From contig JACKNG010000002.1 of NCBI GenBank assembly GCA_024235015.1, positions 372,001 to 436,000 on the forward strand: a DNA stretch of 64,000 bases, read 5' to 3'. Within the stretch, counting starts at the first letter, position 1; every line of letters starts with the position of its first letter. This DNA is from Gammaproteobacteria bacterium (lineage in GTDB: Bacteria; Pseudomonadota; Gammaproteobacteria; Ga0077536). Below, piece after piece: positions 41,949-50,243 of the stretch. Under the pieces are notes generated by a model. The model did not search any database, was not told the origin of the DNA, and was given only the letters and a program-made list of their open reading frames with translations. A program made the position numbers and the translations under genes.

Positions 41949-42545
41949 CTACTTGCGCTGCCAGCTGCCGCCCGCGTCGCGGTGGTACCAGCCCGGGCTG
42001 GCCTTGGCGACCCAGCGATCGGCGAAGACCTTGCGGATCTGGTCAACCCACTCGGGATGGCCGTTGATGCGCGCGATCTCCTGGTAGAGCGCCTCCCAGT
42101 CGGTGTTCTGCTCGGTGACCAGCTGGCGTACCCGGTTGCGTTCGGCGAGCGGGATCGCGTTGCGATCGCGGATGTCGAGCAGGCCGGCGGCGGTGAGGCC
42201 CACGGCGCCGGTGTCGAGATAGGGTTTGAGCGCGGGGAAACGCGCCTTGAGCGATTGTTCGAGCGCGCGCGAGGCCGGCGAACTGGCGTCGAAGTTGGCC
42301 GCCTGCGCGGCCGCCGGCGGTACCAGCCAGTCGAGCGCCCGGCCCAGCGCCGCCACCAGCACGCCGGGGGGCGCCGACAACACGGCCGAGGTCTCGTCAC
42401 CGGCCGCGTCGCGTACGCCGCGCACCTCGTCGATGATGCGATCGGCGGCTTGTTGCGCGGCCGCTTCCGGGAAGTAGATGTTGATCGTGACGCAACCGAC
42501 CGCGAGCAATGCGGCCAGCACCAGGAGCGTGCGCTTGATGGTCAT
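41949..42545 (-). CDS. YdbL-like DUF1318 lipoprotein
   Basis: A 198-residue lipoprotein starting at 42545. The signal peptide MTIKRTLLVLAALLAVGC ends in the lipobox AVGC (Cys18). It continues VTINIYFPEAAAQQAADRII, the strongly conserved stretch of the YnbE/YdbL group, and the DUF1318 domain (about 110-185) has AVGLTAAGLLDIRDRN and IARINGHPEWVDQIRKVFA. In enterobacteria YdbL and YnbE are encoded with the AsmA-like YdbH, which takes part in phospholipid transport between membranes. Here the YdbH homologue is at 46141-48159, separated by four plus-strand genes. The YnbE-like lipoprotein start fused to a DUF1318 body suggests one protein does both jobs. Confidence 0.87.
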   Translation of the reverse strand: MTIKRTLLVLAALLAVGCVTINIYFPEAAAQQAADRIIDEVRGVRDAAGDETSAVLSAPPGVLVAALGRALDWLVPPAAAQAANFDASSPASRALEQSLKARFPALKPYLDTGAVGLTAAGLLDIRDRNAIPLAERNRVRQLVTEQNTDWEALYQEIARINGHPEWVDQIRKVFADRWVAKASPGWYHRDAGGSWQRK

Positions 42546-42836
42546 GGGATCGGGGTCCTCGCTCGCCGCCGCGCGGCGGTACGATCTCTGCGGCGGGTAG
42601 TCTAGCAGGCTCGTGCAAAGCGACCGCGCGCGACGCCGCACTGGCGATCCTTGGCCACGTCCTGCGCACGGCGGGTGCAGGCACTTGATGCGCGAAGCCG
42701 TGCACCAAGCGCCCTGGCCGAGGCGCCACCCGACCGCGCGCGACCGCGGCCCCTGGCGGATACGCCGGCGACGATTGCTTTCGCTCGGTCGCGCGCGCAG
42801 GATGCGCGCCTCTCCACCCCGCGAGCCCGTCGGTTC

Positions 42837-43358
42837 ATGCGTACCGTGTCGCTTCCCGGCGTCCTGCTGGCCGCGGCCCTGCTGAGTGCCTGCGTCGCCC
42901 CGGCGCTGGTACTGCCCTCGGCATCCCAGCTCATGTTCAACCTGCTCAAGCCGCTGGTCGGTCTCGATCCCAACGTCGTGCACCTGTACGACCAGCCGCT
43001 GATCAGGAACCGCATGGTGACGCTGCTCGGGCCGCACTACGACACCGCGCTGACGCTGCTGCGCACGGCCGACACCATCCAGCGCGAAGGCATGCTGTTC
43101 TACGTCGTCTCGCGCTACACGCCGATCCCCGAACTCGCCGATCGCGCCGGCCTGGTGTGGAACGGCGAGACCAACCAGATGGCCGTCGCCATCGTGCGCG
43201 GCGACGGCGTGCAGGTGTTCCGGGAAGTCGTCGCGGCGCGCGTCGACGATGCCCGCGACGCAGCCCTGGCCGGCGTCACGCCGACCTGGCCCAGCGTCAT
43301 GCGCGACTGGTTCGCGCCGCCCACGCCAGCCCCCGCCGGGACGCCGTCCATGCCATGA
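42837..43358 (+). CDS. Small predicted lipoprotein of unknown function
   Basis: A 173-residue protein. I chose the ATG at 42837 because it begins a clean lipoprotein signal, MRTVSLPGVLLAAALLSAC (lipobox LSAC, Cys19), although the frame is open further upstream. The mature part has LDPNVVHLYDQPLIRNRMV, ALTLLRTADTIQREGMLFYV, and a C-terminal Pro-rich end. I do not recognise a family. Its stop codon overlaps the start of the MFS transporter by ATGA, so the two are co-translated. This suggests an envelope component tied to that transporter, but no more can be said. Confidence 0.75.
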   Translation: MRTVSLPGVLLAAALLSACVAPALVLPSASQLMFNLLKPLVGLDPNVVHLYDQPLIRNRMVTLLGPHYDTALTLLRTADTIQREGMLFYVVSRYTPIPELADRAGLVWNGETNQMAVAIVRGDGVQVFREVVAARVDDARDAALAGVTPTWPSVMRDWFAPPTPAPAGTPSMP

Positions 43359-44608
43359 TCCGGCCCATGGGGGGAGCGCAGGCACGGCCGGCACGGTTCT
43401 ACGGTTGGGTAGTGGTGGGTGCCGCGTTCGCGGTGCTGTTCCTCGCCTACGGCCTGCAGTTCAGCTACGGCGTGTTCGTCACCGGGCTCGCCGCCGAACT
43501 CGGCTGGAGCCGCGCCGAGACCGTGCTGCCCTATTCGATCTACGTGTTCTGCTACAGCGCGCTGTCGGCCGCCACCGGCCGCGCCACCGATCGTTTCGGG
43601 CCGCGCCAGGTCATCACCCTCGGCGCCGTGCTGCTCGGTATCGGCTGGGGTACGAGTGCACTGGTGCACGAACCCTGGCAGCTCAATCTCACCCTCGGCG
43701 TGGTCGCCGCACTCGGCATGAGCGTGGCCTGGGTGCCGTGCAATGCCACCGTGGCGCGCTGGTTCACCCGCCGGCGCGGCGCCGCGGTGGCCATCGCCTC
43801 GACCGGCGGCAGCCTCGGCAACCTGCTGGTGCCGCCGCTGGCCGGCTTCCTGATGGCGACCTGGGGCTGGCGCCCGGCGCTCGCCGTGATCGCCGTCGTC
43901 GCCGCTTTCTCGATGCTGCTCGCCGCGCGCTACATGGTGCGCGACCCGGAGAGCCTCGGCCTCCATCCCGATGGCGATGACATGCCGGCGGATGCGCCGC
44001 AGATCCTCGCCGGCGCGCAACCGCTGCCGCAGCTGCGCCGCAACCTGCCCTTCCTGCTGGTCGTCGCGATCTATTTCTTTACCTGGCTGGTGGTGTTCGT
44101 GCCGTTCGTGCACCTGCCGGCCTACGCCGGCGACCTCGGCCTCGGTACCACGGCCGGCGCCTCGCTGCTCAGCGCGGTCGGCCTCGGCGGCGTGGTCGGG
44201 CGCTTGTCCTCCGGCGTCGTCTCCGACTACGTCGGCCGTTTCCCCGCGCTCTACGTCACCTTCGCCCTGCAGGCCGTGTCCTTCGTCGCCTTCGGCGCCT
44301 TCGACGACCTCGGCGGCCTGTGGCTCGCGGCGCTGGCCTTCGGCTTCTCCTACGGCGGCGGCGTGACCCTGCTGCCGCCGCTCTGCGGCGACCTGTTCGG
44401 TCGCGCCCAGGTCGCGAGCGTGGTCGGCAGCGTGTTCGCCATCGCCGGCGCGCCGGCCGCCATCGGGCCGTGGGTCACCGGCTGGCTGTACGACGTCACC
44501 GGCGGTTACGCCGGCGCCTTCGCCGGCGCCGCGGCCTTGAACGTACTGGCGCTGGTTCTGACCATCGTCCTGGCCATGGTGACGCGCCGTGCGGGCGCGG
44601 CGCCCTGA
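43355..44608 (+). CDS. Major facilitator superfamily transporter
   Basis: A 417-residue, 12-helix MFS permease of the monocarboxylate/oxalate-formate-like group. The first helix FYGWVVVGAAFAVLFLAYGL is followed by FSYGVFVTGLAAELGWSRAE, a pattern typical of this group. The loop 2-3 motif is seen as GRATDRFGPRQVI. The N-terminal half ends near GLHPDGDD, and the second half starts at LPFLLVVAIYFFTWLVVFV, with GVVGRLSSGVVSDYVGR as the symmetric loop motif. The start overlaps the lipoprotein stop by four bases; a second Met at 43367 is possible. Organic-acid uptake or efflux is likely, with unknown substrate. Confidence 0.9.
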   Translation: MIRPMGGAQARPARFYGWVVVGAAFAVLFLAYGLQFSYGVFVTGLAAELGWSRAETVLPYSIYVFCYSALSAATGRATDRFGPRQVITLGAVLLGIGWGTSALVHEPWQLNLTLGVVAALGMSVAWVPCNATVARWFTRRRGAAVAIASTGGSLGNLLVPPLAGFLMATWGWRPALAVIAVVAAFSMLLAARYMVRDPESLGLHPDGDDMPADAPQILAGAQPLPQLRRNLPFLLVVAIYFFTWLVVFVPFVHLPAYAGDLGLGTTAGASLLSAVGLGGVVGRLSSGVVSDYVGRFPALYVTFALQAVSFVAFGAFDDLGGLWLAALAFGFSYGGGVTLLPPLCGDLFGRAQVASVVGSVFAIAGAPAAIGPWVTGWLYDVTGGYAGAFAGAAALNVLALVLTIVLAMVTRRAGAAP

Positions 44609-44752
44609 GACGTCCGCGGCGGGCAGCGTGGCGCCATGGTGGGCGCGGATCGGCGGCGACCGCTGTCGAACAGGGCGAAATCCGGGCTAAGGTTGAAGGG
44701 CGCATGCCGGCACGCCCGCCGCGTCGCCCCCGGTCAGTCAGGAGGACACCGC

Positions 44753-45562
44753 ATGGCCATCACCGCCCCCGCGGCAGCCGTCGCCGCTGCCACCGCCTAC
44801 GAGCAACTGCACGTTCCCGCCCTGTTTCGCCAGTTCGCGCCACTGCTCGCCGACGCCGCCGGGATCGGCGCCGGCCAGCGCGTGCTCGATGTCGCCTGCG
44901 GCACCGGCGTGGTCGCGCGCGAGGCCGCCGCGCGGGTCGGCGACGACGGCCGGGTCTGCGGCCTCGATGCTGCCGCCGGCATGCTCGCGGTGGCGGCGCA
45001 GCTGGCACCCGGCGTCGACTGGCGCGAGGGTGATGCCTGCGCACTGCCGTATGCCGACGCCAGCTTCGACGCCGTGACCAGCCAGTTCGGCCTGATGTTC
45101 TTCCCCGACCGCGCACGCGCCGCGGCCGAAATGTTGCGCGTGCTGGTGCCCGGCGGCCGCTTCGCCGTCGCCGTGTGGGACGCGCTGGAACGCTCGGCGG
45201 GTTACCCCGACCTCGTCGACCTGCTCGAACGCCGCGCCGGCCGCGCCGCCGCCGACGCCCTCCGCGCACCCTTCGTGCTCGGCGACCGCGACGCCCTCGC
45301 GGCGCTGTTCCGCGACGCCGGCGCGAGCACGGTCGACGTCGTCACCCATCACGGTACGGCGCGTTTCCCCAGCGTGCGCGCCCTGGTCGAGGCCGACCTG
45401 CGCGGCTGGCTGCCGGTGATGGGGGTGGAACTCGACGACGACCTGGTCGAGTCCCTGCTCGCCGCGGCCGAGCCGCTGCTGCAGCCCTACGTGACGCCGG
45501 CCGGGACGGTCGAATTCGATGCGCCGGCGCACCTCGTCAGCGGCCGGCGGGCGACGCCATGA
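44753..45562 (+). CDS. Class I SAM-dependent methyltransferase
   Basis: A 269-residue methyltransferase starting at the ATG behind GGAGGACACC. Motif I is VLDVACGTGVVAREAAARVG (about residues 45-64), the acidic end of strand 2 is VCGLDAAAGMLAVA, and motif II/III are GDACALPYADASFDAVTSQF and VPGGRFAVAVWD. This arrangement belongs to the UbiE/small-molecule group, so the acceptor is probably a quinone precursor or other small compound; it cannot be named. The gene is 144 bases downstream of the MFS gene and 73 bases before the NTF2-like gene on the same strand. Confidence 0.9.
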   Translation: MAITAPAAAVAAATAYEQLHVPALFRQFAPLLADAAGIGAGQRVLDVACGTGVVAREAAARVGDDGRVCGLDAAAGMLAVAAQLAPGVDWREGDACALPYADASFDAVTSQFGLMFFPDRARAAAEMLRVLVPGGRFAVAVWDALERSAGYPDLVDLLERRAGRAAADALRAPFVLGDRDALAALFRDAGASTVDVVTHHGTARFPSVRALVEADLRGWLPVMGVELDDDLVESLLAAAEPLLQPYVTPAGTVEFDAPAHLVSGRRATP

Positions 45563-45635
45563 GACTGCCCAGCCGGGCGCACGACGCGGCGGCGACGGGA
45601 CCACGTCGGCCATCCGTGCCGGGGAGATTCATGCG

Positions 45636-46115
45636 ATGAACGAACCGGCGGCGCCGCGCCCCCCGCTCCCCCCCTTCGATGCCGTCGCCGCCGCGCGCAA
45701 GGTGCGCCTGGCCGAGGACGCCTGGAACACGCGCGACCCGGCCCGCGTCGCCCTCGCCTATACACCGGACAGCGTGTGGCGTAACCGCGCCGAGTTCATC
45801 CGCGGCCGTGCGGCCATCGTCGCCTTCCTCGCACGCAAGTGGCAACGCGAACTCGACTACCGCCTGATCAAGGAGCTGTGGGCGTGGGGCGAGCGGCGCA
45901 TCGCGGTACGTTTCGCCTACGAGTGGCACGACGACTCGGGCAACTGGTTCCGCTCCTACGGCAACGAGAACTGGGCCTTCGATGGCGCCGGCTACATGGG
46001 CCAACGCATCGCCAGCATCAACGACCTGCCCATCGCCGCACACGAGCGCCTGTTCCACTGGCCGCTCGGCCGTCGACCGGACGACCACCCGGGTCTCACC
46101 GCGCTGGACCTGTGA
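45636..46115 (+). CDS. NTF2-fold protein, DUF1348 family
   Basis: A 159-residue small protein behind GGGGAGATTC. DAWNTRDPARVALAYTPDSVWRNRAEF is outlined at residues 28-54, followed by GRAAIVAFLARKWQRELDYR, RIAVRFAYEWHDDSGNWFRSY and ENWAFD. This is the characteristic series of DUF1348, a SnoaL-like cone-fold family with unknown substrate. The start at 45636 rather than upstream is supported by the ribosome-binding site. It ends 25 bases before the convergent YdbH-like gene. Confidence 0.88.
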   Translation: MNEPAAPRPPLPPFDAVAAARKVRLAEDAWNTRDPARVALAYTPDSVWRNRAEFIRGRAAIVAFLARKWQRELDYRLIKELWAWGERRIAVRFAYEWHDDSGNWFRSYGNENWAFDGAGYMGQRIASINDLPIAAHERLFHWPLGRRPDDHPGLTALDL

Positions 46116-46140
46116 ACAGTGCCGGCGTGCGGCGCCGGCG

Positions 46141-48159
46141 CTACTCGATGCGGAACTCGCCTTCCTGCAACGCCGCCTCGAGCTGCGCCATGAGGCGCGA
46201 CCATTGCACCTCGCGCACGCGGCCGATGAGGTCGACGCGCGGCAACAGCGCGCCCTTGACGATGTAGTAGCCGTCATCCGCCGGCGCGATGCCGTCCATG
46301 TGGCAGACGTCGTTGTGCAGCCGGCAGGCGATGCCGAGCTTGTCGTAGGCAAAGTTCTTGAACACGCGCAGGAAGGTCGTCGACAGCACCGCGCCACCAC
46401 CGGCGACACGCGCGATGGTGTCGACGGCGCGCTGGCTGAGACGATGGCGCGAATCGTCGTCCGGCGGCGTGCCGAAACGGGCATCGAAGGCGACCGGTTC
46501 GCCCTTGAGCAGGTGCAGGCCCTCGATGTCACCGTCGAGCCGGCCCGACACGCGCCCGAACGGCACCACCTGGGTGACCTGTTCGAGGTCGAGACTCCGC
46601 AGGTGGATGTCGGCCTCGATTTCGGGCACGAGGCCGAGCGGGTTGGTGATACGCAGCCCGGCGACCTGCACGCTGCCGTCGAAGGCACTGGCCTCGAGCG
46701 TACCGCCGACGGTGACCAGGCCGTGCTGGTAGGTCAGCAGGGGCAGGCGTCCGCCCAGGGTGCCGGCGAACGGCGGCCAATCCAGCGCGACGGTGAGCTG
46801 GCCGAGATCGATCGGCTCGAGATTCGCCTCCAGGCCGAGGGCGAGGTCGTCGCTGCCGTAGTCGCGGAGCGTGAAGGTGGTGATCACCAGTGCGCCGCCG
46901 AGCAGGGGTATGCGCACCGGTTCGAGCAGGTCGATGGCCTCGCCGGCGATACCGAGTTCGACGGTGGCGGCGTCGAAGCCGGCGCCGTAGAAGAAGCCGC
47001 CGCCGAAACGGAGCGTCGAGCCTTCCATCGCGTCGCCGGCGCGTGCCCAGTGCACGGCGCCGTCGAGATCGTAGAGCGCGAAGCGGCCCTGGCGATCCTC
47101 GATGTCGAGGCCGCTGACATCGATCTCCAGCGTGCGCGGCGCGGCGTCGTCGACGCTGATCCGGGCGCGCGCCGTGCCGCCGATGTCGAGCGTGGCGAAG
47201 CTCGTGCCGACGAGAAAGCCGGCGCCCCAGGCATCGTAGGCGGCTGGGAAGGTGATGTCGTCGAGGGTGAGGTCGAGCGCCTCGAGCCGGCCGGCGGCGA
47301 GGCGCAGGCCGTCGCCGTGGGCACGCAGCACGCCGTCCTGTGCGAGGGTAAACGCGTCGATGCCGATGTTGCCGGACTCACGGTCGTAGGCGACCACGCC
47401 GGCCAGGCGCAGCGGGAAGCGGGCGAGATCGAGGTAGACCGGTTCGACGTAGGCGCCGCCGCGGTCGAGAACCAGTTCCACCGGGCCACGCCAGGCATCG
47501 CCCGCACCCTGCAGGGTGGCGGCGAGCGTGGCGTCCAGGCCTTCGCTGGCGTGCTTGCCGCTGGCGTCGTTGCAGGTCGCGCCGCGCACGCTGGCGGCGA
47601 GCGTCACCGCGCCCGGCGCCCACTCGAGCCGCGCGTCGGCATTGCCCGCCTCGCAGCCGAGGACGGCGAGCGCAGGCAGCGCGGCCAGGCCCAGGTCGTG
47701 GGCTTCGAGCTCCGCGTGCGCGGCACCGTCGACGCTGCGCAGGCGCGCGGCCACCGTACCGTCGGCAAGGGCGAACGGCGCGACCTCGAGGGTCGCCGTG
47801 CGCGTGCGCGGCTCATAGGCGAAATCGGCGACGAGGCTGAGCGGCGTGCCGTCGCGGCTGGCACTCAGGCGCGCCCCGGCACAGGCCAGCCGTCGCGCAG
47901 CGATGCGGAGTGCGCCACAGCGCAGGCGCAGGTCATCGAGCGCTCCGAGGCCGGCCGGCAGCTCGAGGCGCGCCACGGACACCGCGATGGCCGGCCCCCG
48001 CGGCGCATCCCAGTCCACCCGCACGGCGAGGTCGTGGGCGGACCAGCCGGGCCCGGCCAGGTCCTCGACGACGAGCAGCGGCGCCGTCCCGGCACCCACC
48101 GCGGCGCCGGCCGCGCCGAGCGCGAGGATCGAGGCCAGGAGCGTGCGGTGCAGGCGCAT
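46141..48159 (-). CDS. YdbH-like AsmA-superfamily envelope protein
   Basis: A 672-residue protein with an N-terminal signal (MRLHRTLLASILALGAAGAA) and a long beta-rich body made of strand pairs, as in AsmA-like bridge proteins. The C-terminal 180 residues carry the YdbH signature: PFGRVSGRLDGDIEGLHLLK, PVAFDARFGTP, HRLSQRAVDTIARVAGGGA, YDKLGIACRLHNDVCHMDGI and GYYIVKGALLPRVDLIGRV. The Cys pair in CRLHNDVC is conserved in the family. YdbH, with TamB and YhdP, is implicated in moving phospholipids from inner to outer membrane. Its usual partner YdbL is encoded separately at 41949-42545. Confidence 0.87.
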   Translation of the reverse strand: MRLHRTLLASILALGAAGAAVGAGTAPLLVVEDLAGPGWSAHDLAVRVDWDAPRGPAIAVSVARLELPAGLGALDDLRLRCGALRIAARRLACAGARLSASRDGTPLSLVADFAYEPRTRTATLEVAPFALADGTVAARLRSVDGAAHAELEAHDLGLAALPALAVLGCEAGNADARLEWAPGAVTLAASVRGATCNDASGKHASEGLDATLAATLQGAGDAWRGPVELVLDRGGAYVEPVYLDLARFPLRLAGVVAYDRESGNIGIDAFTLAQDGVLRAHGDGLRLAAGRLEALDLTLDDITFPAAYDAWGAGFLVGTSFATLDIGGTARARISVDDAAPRTLEIDVSGLDIEDRQGRFALYDLDGAVHWARAGDAMEGSTLRFGGGFFYGAGFDAATVELGIAGEAIDLLEPVRIPLLGGALVITTFTLRDYGSDDLALGLEANLEPIDLGQLTVALDWPPFAGTLGGRLPLLTYQHGLVTVGGTLEASAFDGSVQVAGLRITNPLGLVPEIEADIHLRSLDLEQVTQVVPFGRVSGRLDGDIEGLHLLKGEPVAFDARFGTPPDDDSRHRLSQRAVDTIARVAGGGAVLSTTFLRVFKNFAYDKLGIACRLHNDVCHMDGIAPADDGYYIVKGALLPRVDLIGRVREVQWSRLMAQLEAALQEGEFRIE

Positions 48160-48233
48160 GGGACGGCATTATCGCGCGCCGACGTCGGCCCGCCCGCCGG
48201 CCCCGCCCGCACCGCCCGGGCGGTGCACGCACC

Positions 48234-49160
48234 TCAGGGCCGGATGCCCCAGGCTTCGTGGCGGCGCCCGCCGCGCCCGCGCAGGCCGTCGACCATGCCG
48301 GCGACGAAGGCGTGCAGCTGGCGCAGGCGATCCGGTTCGTGGACCAGGGTCATGGCCAGGCGCAGGAACTGGCCCGGGATGGTCTGGTACCACAGCGCCG
48401 CGCCGTAGTGGCGGCGCGCGACGAACAGGCGGTTGCGCACGTCGTAATAGCGCTTCCACGGCACCAGGCGCAGGGAATGGAAGGTTCGCCCGGGCAGGCG
48501 GATGGCGTAGCGATCGGCAGCCGGGTGCTCGATGCGACTGTCCGGCACGAGCTGGATGCGGGCGCCGGCAGCACGCGCGCGGAAGCAATACTCGACGTCG
48601 TCGGCGGCGAGGAAGAAGCGCGCGTCGGGGATGCCGATGCGGGCAACCAGCTCGCGGCTGACCAGCAGGCCGAGGAAGGGTATGAAGCTGACGTCGACCG
48701 GGGTGGCCGGCAGGTCGGCAGTCGCCACGAGGGTGCGCCGGCCGCCGCCGGCCTGCGGCATCATCATCCACGCCAGGCGCTCGCCGCTCACCGCAACCGA
48801 GCCGTAGAGATCGGCGGGTTCGGTGGCCGCGGCCGCCAGCCGTTGCAGGGCCTCGACATGCGGCTCGGCGTCGTCGTCCATCAGCCATACCCAGTCCGCG
48901 CCCGTGGCGACGGCATGCGCGATGCCGGCGGCGAAACCACCGGCGCCGCCGGTGTTGTCGTCCAGCGCGAGCAGTTCGACGTCGGCGCGCGCCAGCCAGC
49001 CCGATGCCGCGAGCCACGCGCGGGTGTCATCGGTGGAGGCGTTGTCGACGACGAGGATGCGCGCGGGCGGACACGACTGCGCGGCCACTGCGGCCAGGCA
49101 ACGTTCGAGCAGGATGCGCCGGTTGTAGGTGACGACCAGCGCGGTGATGGATCGGGTCAT
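48234..49160 (-). CDS. Family 2 glycosyltransferase
   Basis: A 308-residue GT-A enzyme. I chose the ATG at 49158-49160, which begins MTRSITALVVTYNRRILLER; the frame remains open upstream but is not protein-like. Motifs: ILVVDNASTDDTRAWL (about 35-50) for nucleotide binding, WVWLMDDDAEPHVEAL near 90-105 as the DXD metal site, and FFLAADDVEYCFRARAAG near 185-202 with the catalytic acidic residues. The layout is like rhamnosyl- and galactofuranosyltransferases acting on lipid-linked sugars. There is no membrane helix. No polysaccharide operon is around it. Confidence 0.9.
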   Translation of the reverse strand: MTRSITALVVTYNRRILLERCLAAVAAQSCPPARILVVDNASTDDTRAWLAASGWLARADVELLALDDNTGGAGGFAAGIAHAVATGADWVWLMDDDAEPHVEALQRLAAAATEPADLYGSVAVSGERLAWMMMPQAGGGRRTLVATADLPATPVDVSFIPFLGLLVSRELVARIGIPDARFFLAADDVEYCFRARAAGARIQLVPDSRIEHPAADRYAIRLPGRTFHSLRLVPWKRYYDVRNRLFVARRHYGAALWYQTIPGQFLRLAMTLVHEPDRLRQLHAFVAGMVDGLRGRGGRRHEAWGIRP

Positions 49161-49251
49161 GCGTGCGCTTCCTCGGCGCCGGCAGCGTGAGGCCGCCGAC
49201 CGTACCAGGCGCTCGATGGTAGCGCAGCAGAGTGGCCGCGCGCTGCCGCCG

Positions 49252-50091
49252 TCACGACGCGCCGCCCTCACGACGTGCACGCAGCCAGGCCCGCGGCGAA
49301 CAGCCGACGATGCGGCCGAAGGCGCGGGCCAGGGCCGAGGCGCTGTCGTAACCGACGTCCGCCGCCACCACTGCGACCGGGCGCCCACGCAGCAGTGCTG
49401 CCTGGGCCAGGGCGATGCGCCACGCCGCCAGGTAGGCGGCCGGCGTCTGGCCGACCACGGCAACGAAGTGCGCGGCGAAACGTGCCCGCGACAGCCCGGC
49501 CACGCCGGCCAGCGCGGGCAACGTCCAGGCCCGCGCGGGATCCTCGTGCATGGCATTGATGGCGCGCGCGAGGCGCGGCTCGGCGAGTCCGGCCAACACG
49601 CCGCTGGCGACCAGCCCGGCGTCCATGAGATGACGCAGCAGCAGGATGACCACCACTTCGGCGAGCCGATCGACCACGGCCTGGCGACCACAGTGCCATT
49701 CACCGGCCTCACGGAACAACAGCGCGACGGCGGCGGCCAGGGTATCGCCGGGCGTGAGCGGCAAGGTCACCACCGGCGGCACCGCCGTGGTCAAGGGGTT
49801 GGCCAGCGCGGCACCGAACTCGACGCTGGCACAGACCGTGCCCACCGCCTCCCCGGCCAGCGGCATGAGGCGATGCCGCACCGGCCGCGGCAGGAACACC
49901 AGCGCCGGCGCCGCGATCACACGCCGGCGTACCCCGGCACCACTGAACGCCAGGCGGCCATGCTCGACCACGTGCAGGTAGCCGACGCCGGTGGCCGCAT
50001 CGAAGCGTTCGTCGACGCACAGCGCACCGGCGTGGAAAACGCGGGCGCGGAGCGTGAATCGGGCCAGCACGGCGGCGAGACGGTCTTCCAT
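49252..50091 (-). CDS. AraC-family transcriptional regulator
   Basis: A 279-residue regulator. The N-terminal cupin-type sensor (about 10-165) includes VGYLHVVEHGRLAFSG and FLPRPVRHRLMPL. The C-terminal pair of helix-turn-helix motifs (about 175-275) has LPALAGVAGLSRARFAAHFV and VVAADVGYDSASALARAFGR followed by CSPRAWLRARR. The cupin_6-type sensor is common in regulators of stress or aromatic genes. It reads away from the cytochrome P460 gene across a short A+T-rich gap (50105-50150), which makes that gene its first candidate target. Confidence 0.9.
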   Translation of the reverse strand: MEDRLAAVLARFTLRARVFHAGALCVDERFDAATGVGYLHVVEHGRLAFSGAGVRRRVIAAPALVFLPRPVRHRLMPLAGEAVGTVCASVEFGAALANPLTTAVPPVVTLPLTPGDTLAAAVALLFREAGEWHCGRQAVVDRLAEVVVILLLRHLMDAGLVASGVLAGLAEPRLARAINAMHEDPARAWTLPALAGVAGLSRARFAAHFVAVVGQTPAAYLAAWRIALAQAALLRGRPVAVVAADVGYDSASALARAFGRIVGCSPRAWLRARREGGAS

Positions 50092-50243
50092 GCTCGAGAC
50101 TCTGGGTACAGTAATCGAGATTATTTACGGCAATTAGTCTATTCGGACCCGGCACGCTGTGCACCGTCGAACGCGGTGCCCGGCACCGCTCAACCCGTCA
50201 ACGGCGCGGTCGTATGGCCCCGCCCCCAACGAGGACTACTGCC

